NCBI GenBank assembly: GCA_002314835.1
Contig: DCHM01000044.1
Span: 71,243 to 88,384 of the forward strand
Length of the DNA stretch: 17,142 bases
DNA from: Clostridiales bacterium UBA1752
Lineage (GTDB): Bacteria; Bacillota; Clostridia; Oscillospirales; CAG-382
Reading direction: 5' to 3'
Part shown: positions 12,714-17,142 of the stretch, piece by piece
Layout of the letters: each line of letters opens with the position of its first letter
How positions within the stretch are numbered: the stretch's first letter is position 1
Made by a program: the position numbers and the translations under genes
Notes under the pieces: generated by a model
Told to the model about the DNA's origin: nothing
Seen by the model: the letters and a program-made list of their open reading frames with translations, nothing else
Databases searched by the model: none

Positions 12714-13655
12714 TCATTTTCTCTTTAAATATTCCTCAATCTCGGGCGTCCCGTACAGCTCCCTGTAATCGTCCCCGAGATAGCACGCAAAGGTCGTGAC
12801 GGTTTCATAGCCGATTTTGTCATAAAACTCCAGGTCGGCATCGAGCACGTCGTTTCTCAGCTTAAAAGGTTTGGGCGGCTTTGTCCATCCGCTGTATAGC
12901 GAATTGTCGAGCCAATAGTCGAGTGCCTTTGAGCCGCACGTGCCGTAATATTTTATCAGTTCTGCCGCTGCTTGACGGCTTTTGGCGTTGTTTTCGTCTG
13001 TGAGCGGTTTGGTAAAATCACGGTCAAACGGGGCGTATTCGAGCACTATGCCGTCCTCGGGTGTTATTACCTTGGGTAGCTCGGTGGCGTTGCAGTAGGC
13101 GAGGTAGGACTGCGTGGCGAGCGGGTCTGTGCGCCTCAGCCCCTTGACTACGGCGTTATATATCTTCATCGCTTGGTCGGACGGAGTAAGCTTTTTGCAC
13201 TCCTTGCAGTGGCAGGGCTTGTCTCTCACGTCGTCGAGCCAAAGGTTATAGCGGTGGGTACCTGACGGCAGACGGACTGCAAGCTCTGCGGCGGTGTCGG
13301 AAATAACGTCCAGAGCGTCGGCATTTGACGCACAGCAGTTGTAATCGGGCGTGCGGACGCCGTTTTCGTCCATTCTAAACCACTCGGGATGAGCGTCAAA
13401 ATGCTCTCTCGGCAGCAGCATTGACATAGCGTGCATTTCGTATTCGAGCTTTATGCCGTGTGATGAAAGCTCTTTTATTATCTGCGTTTTTTGCGCGTCA
13501 AAGCCGTTTTGCATCAGTTCCTTTACGCGCAGGTGCGAGCCGTCGCCGCCGACGGGATGTATGCCGAGCACGTCTATCGACGAGCCGATAAGCTGTGACT
13601 GCCACGCAGGCACAACCTCGTACGGATGTACTATCAGACCTCTGTGTTTAATCAT
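12714..13655 (-). CDS. DUF4838-like (glycoside hydrolase-like) protein
   Basis: The preferred start is the ATG at 13653-13655, because AAAGGAG (13665-13671) lies 9 nt before it; the longer frame from 13688 has no such site and would add 11 residues across the RBS. The 313-residue product resembles DUF4838, a domain often found with TIM-barrel carbohydrate-active enzymes: DAHPEWFRMDENG (88-99), the Cys/Ser/Asn segment NCCASNADAL (106-115), LWLDDVRDKPCHCKEC (138-153) with a CxCxxC cluster, and IYNAVVKGLRRTDP (165-178). The aspartates in LWLDD and the glutamate in KLEYEMHAM are possible catalytic residues. No signal peptide is present, so it may act in the cytosol. It is divergent from a phosphoesterase gene. 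Enzyme activity is inferred from family context and not demonstrated. Confidence 0.8.
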   Translation of the reverse strand: MIKHRGLIVHPYEVVPAWQSQLIGSSIDVLGIHPVGGDGSHLRVKELMQNGFDAQKTQIIKELSSHGIKLEYEMHAMSMLLPREHFDAHPEWFRMDENGVRTPDYNCCASNADALDVISDTAAELAVRLPSGTHRYNLWLDDVRDKPCHCKECKKLTPSDQAMKIYNAVVKGLRRTDPLATQSYLAYCNATELPKVITPEDGIVLEYAPFDRDFTKPLTDENNAKSRQAAAELIKYYGTCGSKALDYWLDNSLYSGWTKPPKPFKLRNDVLDADLEFYDKIGYETVTTFACYLGDDYRELYGTPEIEEYLKRK

Positions 13656-13664
13656 AATTTTGCA

Positions 13665-13671
13665 CTCCTTT
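13665..13671 (-). promoter_or_regulatory. Ribosome binding site that fixes the start of the DUF4838-like gene
   Basis: AAAGGAG on the minus strand lies 9 nt before the ATG at 13655. It lies inside the longer possible frame, and so argues that translation starts at the inner ATG. Confidence 0.8.
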
Positions 13672-13699
13672 TTATCAGTAAAACACAAACGCGGCGGCT

Positions 13700-13717
13700 T
13701 GTCAATATCTATTGACA
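13700..13717. promoter_or_regulatory. Palindrome formed by two back-to-back -35 boxes
   Basis: TGTCAATA (13700-13707) and TATTGACA (13710-13717) are perfect inverted copies around TC. Each arm holds a TTGACA box, one for each divergent gene. On the plus strand TTGACA at 13712-13717, a 17-nt spacer and TATCTT (13735-13740) form the phosphoesterase promoter. On the minus strand TTGACA, 17 nt and TTTACT give a weaker match. The pair could be bound by one regulator. Confidence 0.6.
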
Positions 13718-13768
13718 GTCAAAACCCTATGTGGTATCTTGTTAGTAATAATTCATTCGGAGTAAAAA

Positions 13769-15070
13769 ATGTTTGATACACAGTCAAGCCTTACTTATAC
13801 CTTTGCAAACGGTGACGAGGGCAGTGCGGAGGGCGTAATAAAATATCGGTCCCAAAGCGGCGAGTCCGTTATCTGTTTCGGCAACAGTGACGGCGCACTC
13901 AAAGGCTATGCACCTTTGGCTAAAGGAAGCGGCGAGATAGCCGTAGCTATGCGATACGGTACGCTTTTGCCTTTTGACGCCGACAGGGTGATAGCCTACG
14001 AAGGCGGCGAAATAGCGGCACAAGCGCCGATAGACGCGTCAAAACGCCTGAATACAGGCAAAGCAAAGGCAAAGTTCGCCTCTGTCAGCGACATACACAT
14101 GAATTACGCGCAGGGCAGGGAAATGTGGATACACGCGCTCGACGCTTTTGAGAGCGACGGGGTGGAATACGTCCTCGTTTCGGGCGACGTTGGCGAAAAG
14201 GGCGAGCATTACCTCATCTACGACGAGGCTTGCAAGCAGAGTAATTTTACCGGGCTTATCTTCTCCTGTATCGGCAACCACGACCAGACCGACGACTGCA
14301 GAGAGATGTTTTTGCGCTACGCGATATACGACGGCGGCGCCAAGACCTTTGTGCCGCTTGAAAGTGCAAAGCAGTATTTTGAGCGCGAATATAAAGGCAG
14401 CCTTAGTGTTTCTGTCACCTACGAGGATAGAGAAGGCGGCGGCAGGACTTATTACTACTCCGCCACGGTAGGCGACAGCCTTTGCATATTTATGGACCAG
14501 ATGCTCAAAACCGGCAGCGGCAACACCGCACGCGAGGATAATTTTTCGCCTGCACAGCTCGATTTTGTCACCGAGCAGATAAAAGAGCATTATGCAGACT
14601 ACGATATTTATATCTGCGAGCACGCGCCGATAACCGAGCTCGGCGTAGGCTTTGACCCCGAGCACCGCTACTACGGCGCCTGTATCGAAATCAAGCCCGA
14701 GTACCCAAACAACACCCGTTTCAGAGCGTTGCTCGGCGAATATACCCGTTGCGTCTGGATGAGCGGACATACGCATATTTCGTTCGGGCTTGCCGTTTGC
14801 TACGGCGACAGGGAGGTAGGCGGCACAAAACCCGTGGCGCACTGCATACACAACGGCTCGACCGCGCAGACGAGAGAGCTCGACGGCGGCGTTATCGCCT
14901 ACGGCACCGACTATCGCAGTGCGAGTCAAGCGTATGTTTGCTACAAGTACGACGGCGCGGCACTCTTTGAAGGTCATATCCTCAAATACCGCACTCCGTC
15001 GCCCGAGCTTGACACAGCCGATTTCTGCGACGTTATAGACCCGACGACCACCTTTTACTTTAGATACTGA
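13769..15070 (+). CDS. Calcineurin-like metallophosphoesterase
   Basis: This 433-residue cytosolic protein has all five metal-site blocks of the calcineurin-like fold: DIH (Asp108, His110), SGDVGEKG (Asp140), GNHD (169-172), CEHAP (His285) and SGHTH (332-336). These bind two metal ions that hydrolyse a phosphate mono- or diester. Residues 1-100 form a beta-rich N-terminal region (VICFGNSDGALKGYAPLAKG) that could be a substrate-binding or oligomerising domain, and the C-terminal 90 residues continue as a beta-rich tail. There is no signal peptide. CGGAG lies 6 nt before the ATG and the promoter is at 13712-13740. It is divergent from the DUF4838-like gene, so the two may serve one pathway, perhaps handling a phosphorylated glycan breakdown product; that link is inference. 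The substrate is unknown. Confidence 0.9.
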   Translation: MFDTQSSLTYTFANGDEGSAEGVIKYRSQSGESVICFGNSDGALKGYAPLAKGSGEIAVAMRYGTLLPFDADRVIAYEGGEIAAQAPIDASKRLNTGKAKAKFASVSDIHMNYAQGREMWIHALDAFESDGVEYVLVSGDVGEKGEHYLIYDEACKQSNFTGLIFSCIGNHDQTDDCREMFLRYAIYDGGAKTFVPLESAKQYFEREYKGSLSVSVTYEDREGGGRTYYYSATVGDSLCIFMDQMLKTGSGNTAREDNFSPAQLDFVTEQIKEHYADYDIYICEHAPITELGVGFDPEHRYYGACIEIKPEYPNNTRFRALLGEYTRCVWMSGHTHISFGLAVCYGDREVGGTKPVAHCIHNGSTAQTRELDGGVIAYGTDYRSASQAYVCYKYDGAALFEGHILKYRTPSPELDTADFCDVIDPTTTFYFRY

Positions 15071-15154
15071 CACCGACTTTTTACCGACAAAATCAGGATG
15101 AAATCCTTACGCCCTTTTGCTAACATATAGCCATAAAAGCAAAGGAGCAATATA

Positions 15155-15859
15155 ATGCAAAAGTTTTTATGGCAAAACGCGGATTTTAGGTTTTTCAGAC
15201 TGCCGACGGTGCTTTACACCGACGAAAATTACGCACGAATTTCAGAGCAAGCCAAGGTGCTGTACGCCATGATGATTTCGCGTGCCTGCCTGTCCGAAAT
15301 CAACGGCTGGTGCGACGAAGACGGGGTTTATTTCTATTTTTCAATTCCCGAGGTCTGCCGCACTCTACACTGCGGACACAATAAGGCGGTCAGGATGCTC
15401 AAGGAGCTCGAATCAAACGGCTTGCTCGTCAAGCACAGACAGTTCGGCTTTGCAACAAAGCTTTATCTATCGCCGCCCGAGGGCATAAACGCAAAAGCCG
15501 AACAGCCGACCGAAGACTGCGAACCGCTGCCCTCCGTCACGGTGCAAAGGTACGAGGAGGCGTTGTCGTGGGTTGCAGAGCGGTTTTACTCCCCGATAAA
15601 CGACAGCACTATCCACGCCGTGGAGCTCGCGCGCATCAAGCAAATCATCGCCGACACGGTGGCATCGGACCAAGAGTTTCAAAAGATAGGCAATCAGTCG
15701 ATAGCCACCGAGCTGATAAAGCGCAGGTTCGCACAGCTCGACAACGAGACGGTTTACGGCGTCATAGACAATCTCGTCAAGGACCGCAAAAACATCAAAA
15801 ACGAGCGCGCCTATATCCTCTCTGCACTCTACAATTCAGCCTGCGATTATTCGTTATAG
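15155..15859 (+). CDS. RepA_N-type replication initiator, orphan copy with DUF6017-like C-terminus
   Basis: This 234-residue protein begins with a RepA_N domain (about 10-105), the winged-helix initiator region of Firmicutes plasmids and Tn916/Tn1549-type elements: DFRFFRLPTVLYTDENY, SEQAKVLYAMMISRACLS, FSIPEVCRTLHCGHNKAVRMLKEL and NGLLVKHRQFG. The C-terminal part (about 145-230) ends in VIDNLVKDRKNIKNERAY and ILSALYNS, like the DUF6017 tail of ICE-type RepA proteins, which binds helicase or host factors in models. AAAGGAG (15141-15147) lies 7 nt before the ATG. No parA, relaxase, integrase or iteron array accompanies it; the neighbours are a phosphoesterase and a GGDEF gene. It may be a remnant or domesticated copy. 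Its function here is open, and it could act as a DNA-binding regulator rather than an initiator. Confidence 0.87.
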   Translation: MQKFLWQNADFRFFRLPTVLYTDENYARISEQAKVLYAMMISRACLSEINGWCDEDGVYFYFSIPEVCRTLHCGHNKAVRMLKELESNGLLVKHRQFGFATKLYLSPPEGINAKAEQPTEDCEPLPSVTVQRYEEALSWVAERFYSPINDSTIHAVELARIKQIIADTVASDQEFQKIGNQSIATELIKRRFAQLDNETVYGVIDNLVKDRKNIKNERAYILSALYNSACDYSL

Positions 15860-15883
15860 CCTCCTATATCGGGGGCTTTTTTT
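15858..15883 (+). terminator. Intrinsic terminator of the RepA-like gene
   Basis: AGCCTCC (15858-15864) and GGGGGCT (15871-15877) form a 7-bp stem with one G-T pair around TATATC, followed by a run of seven T. The stem starts inside the TAG stop codon. Confidence 0.9.
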
Positions 15884-15895
15884 GATACTTTTTTA

Positions 15896-15924
15896 TTGAC
15901 AATCCGTAAAAAGCGGTGTATAAT
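15896..15924 (+). promoter_or_regulatory. Consensus sigma-A promoter of the GGDEF gene
   Basis: TTGACA (15896-15901), a 17-nt spacer and TATAAT (15919-15924) are both perfect consensus boxes at ideal spacing. Transcription would start about 25 nt before the RBS GGGAGGG (15942-15948). This is the strongest promoter in the window by sequence. Confidence 0.92.
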
Positions 15925-15954
15925 CATGAATACGAATAAAAGGGAGGGTAGTAA

Positions 15955-17094
15955 ATGAATAATATGACTGAGTTTGGCGTGCAGTATTCTGTCGTGGCGG
16001 CTTTTTGCGGAGTGCTGCTTTTTGCTATCTGTATATCGTTTTTAAACGCAATGCCCAAAAAGAGCGACGACAAGTGTCTGTTTCTCTCGATATTATGCGC
16101 GGCAATCGCCGCATTTGCCGAAATCAGCTACGGCTTGCACGAGTTTGACGTAGTCGCAATGTCTCATGAATTTGTTTATTTTGCTTATATCGTCTATACT
16201 ATTGCGTCTATGCTGAGCGGATTTTTTTGGCTCGTGTATTCCGAAAAAAAGCAAAACTCCTGGGCAGGCCGCAAAATATCACACCTTTTGGTTTTTTTAC
16301 TGCCGTATCTCGCCGCGTTCGGCGTAGTAATATCGACACCGTTTACACATTTGTACTTTTATTTTGAAGACGGCAGTTACGCCAGAGGACCGTATTTTTA
16401 TATCGTCACGGCGATTAGCATAGTGTTTGTCGTATTCAGCGGCATCTGCGCGTTTATAAAATCATTCCGCAAGCGTCATTACGCAGTACGCAGTGAGCTG
16501 CGCATAGTCTTTATGTATATCCTGGCATTGCTTGCCGTACAGCTCTCGCAGATGTTTTTTTCGGGACACTTGCCTATCAGAACGATGGGCGCGACGTTCG
16601 TATTTGTCGTTGCTTTTTCGCACTACGCACTCAGGCATATCAAGACCGACCCCGTCAGCAAGGTCAACAACAGATACACGTTTGAGCAGTATTTGAGCAA
16701 CAAGCTTGACAGCGAGGACTGGTTTGGGCTCGTTATGCTCGACCTCGACGGATTTAAGGCTATAAACGAGGCTCACGGCCGTGCTATGGGCGACAAGGCG
16801 ATAATGCAGTCCGCCAAGGCAATATGCGAGACGGTGCCCAATGACTTTTTTGTAGCACGCGTGGGCGGCGACGAGTTTGCCATCGTCGGAACCAACGAGC
16901 TCGCAGATTATATCGAAATCGAAGAGCGCATCAACGAAAATCTCGCCGAAATTCAAAGTACCGACGGAATGCCGTTTACCTGCACTTTTTCGGCTACGTA
17001 TATGATAGTGGATAACAGCTACGACAACATCCCGGACGTCCTGCAGGAAATGGACAAACGCCTCAATAATCGCAAATCGAGAAAAAAGGCGTAA
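15955..17094 (+). CDS. Seven-helix membrane GGDEF protein (putative diguanylate cyclase)
   Basis: This 379-residue protein has seven predicted membrane helices (about 10-30, 41-60, 73-95, 108-127, 146-168, 182-202, 208-225), like the 7TM sensor region found in front of some bacterial histidine kinases and cyclases, then a GGDEF domain (about 230-379). The catalytic parts are intact: DPVSKVNNRYTFEQY at the start, LDLDGFKAIN (262-271, metal and substrate residues) and the signature GGDEF (304-308). It should condense two GTP molecules into cyclic di-GMP at the inner membrane in response to an unknown signal. The inhibitory I-site RxxD expected five residues before GGDEF is replaced by PNDF, so product inhibition at that site is unlikely. 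The gene is monocistronic, with its own promoter and terminator. No EAL or PilZ gene is in the window. Confidence 0.92.
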   Translation: MNNMTEFGVQYSVVAAFCGVLLFAICISFLNAMPKKSDDKCLFLSILCAAIAAFAEISYGLHEFDVVAMSHEFVYFAYIVYTIASMLSGFFWLVYSEKKQNSWAGRKISHLLVFLLPYLAAFGVVISTPFTHLYFYFEDGSYARGPYFYIVTAISIVFVVFSGICAFIKSFRKRHYAVRSELRIVFMYILALLAVQLSQMFFSGHLPIRTMGATFVFVVAFSHYALRHIKTDPVSKVNNRYTFEQYLSNKLDSEDWFGLVMLDLDGFKAINEAHGRAMGDKAIMQSAKAICETVPNDFFVARVGGDEFAIVGTNELADYIEIEERINENLAEIQSTDGMPFTCTFSATYMIVDNSYDNIPDVLQEMDKRLNNRKSRKKA

Positions 17095-17108
17095 CGTATC
17101 AGCTCATC

Positions 17109-17136
17109 GGCTTCCTTTTAACGGGAAGCCTTTTTT
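17109..17136 (+). terminator. Intrinsic terminator of the GGDEF gene
   Basis: GGCTTCC (17109-17115) and GGAAGCC (17124-17130) form a 7-bp stem, followed by a run of six T. It lies 14 nt after the GGDEF stop codon. Confidence 0.92.
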
Positions 17137-17142
17137 ATCGAG

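Noticed and set aside
13656..13688. Longer start for the DUF4838-like protein at 13688
   Set aside because: It would place the strong RBS AAAGGAG inside the coding sequence and add 11 residues not expected for the family.
14039..15073. 344-codon minus-strand frame antisense to the phosphoesterase
   Set aside because: The plus-strand gene has all five metallophosphoesterase motifs; the antisense product has no recognisable feature.
15071..15154. Terminator or promoter between the phosphoesterase and RepA-like genes
   Set aside because: Only a 5-bp stem (AGGAT-GAA-ATCCT, 15095-15107) without a T-run directly after it, and no convincing -35/-10 pair; read-through from the phosphoesterase gene is possible.

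Overview
The window looks like chromosomal DNA of a Firmicute, most likely an uncultured Clostridia-type bacterium. The reasons are strong AGGAGG-type ribosome binding sites, sigma-A promoters close to TTGACA-17-TATAAT, tightly packed operons with 1-20 nt gaps, a lipobox lipoprotein, type II-anchored surface proteins, a USG-1-type aspartate-semialdehyde dehydrogenase, and a RepA_N/DUF6017-type replication protein of the kind found on Clostridia plasmids and ICEs. The species cannot be read from the sequence. I see no rRNA, tRNA, CRISPR array or transposase.

Left part (1-1650, minus strand, AT-richer by eye): a small XRE/Cro-like regulator, then a 46-residue protein with eight cysteines, then a larger protein of unknown function that runs off the left edge. 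The promoter of the last two genes is built into a perfect 16-bp inverted repeat. This is the least understood piece of the window and could be a self-contained regulated cassette.

Middle part (1658-11809, all minus strand): reading in the direction of transcription, a YdcF/DUF218 membrane protein, a purine nucleoside phosphorylase, an HD-domain phosphohydrolase, a GNAT acetyltransferase broken by one extra base, and a single-pass membrane protein of unknown family form one tight run behind a good promoter at 11836-11864. A leucine-rich-repeat membrane protein with its own promoter and a second GNAT gene follow. Then come asd with a translationally coupled Nudix hydrolase, and a discoidin plus DUF4855 lipoprotein with its own terminator.

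Right part (11870-17142): rsmJ (plus) converges on a DUF4838-like gene (minus) across a two-way terminator. The DUF4838-like gene is divergent from a calcineurin-like phosphoesterase, and the back-to-back -35 boxes form a palindrome. A lone plasmid/ICE-type RepA gene follows, then a seven-helix membrane GGDEF protein with a consensus promoter and terminators on both sides.

Most of the window is housekeeping or metabolic genes mixed with cell-surface proteins of unknown role. The points most worth a second look are the HTH/Cys-rich cassette with its operator-like repeat, the frameshifted GNAT gene, the orphan RepA, and the two extracytoplasmic proteins that each carry one isolated Ca-binding-like DxDGDG loop.
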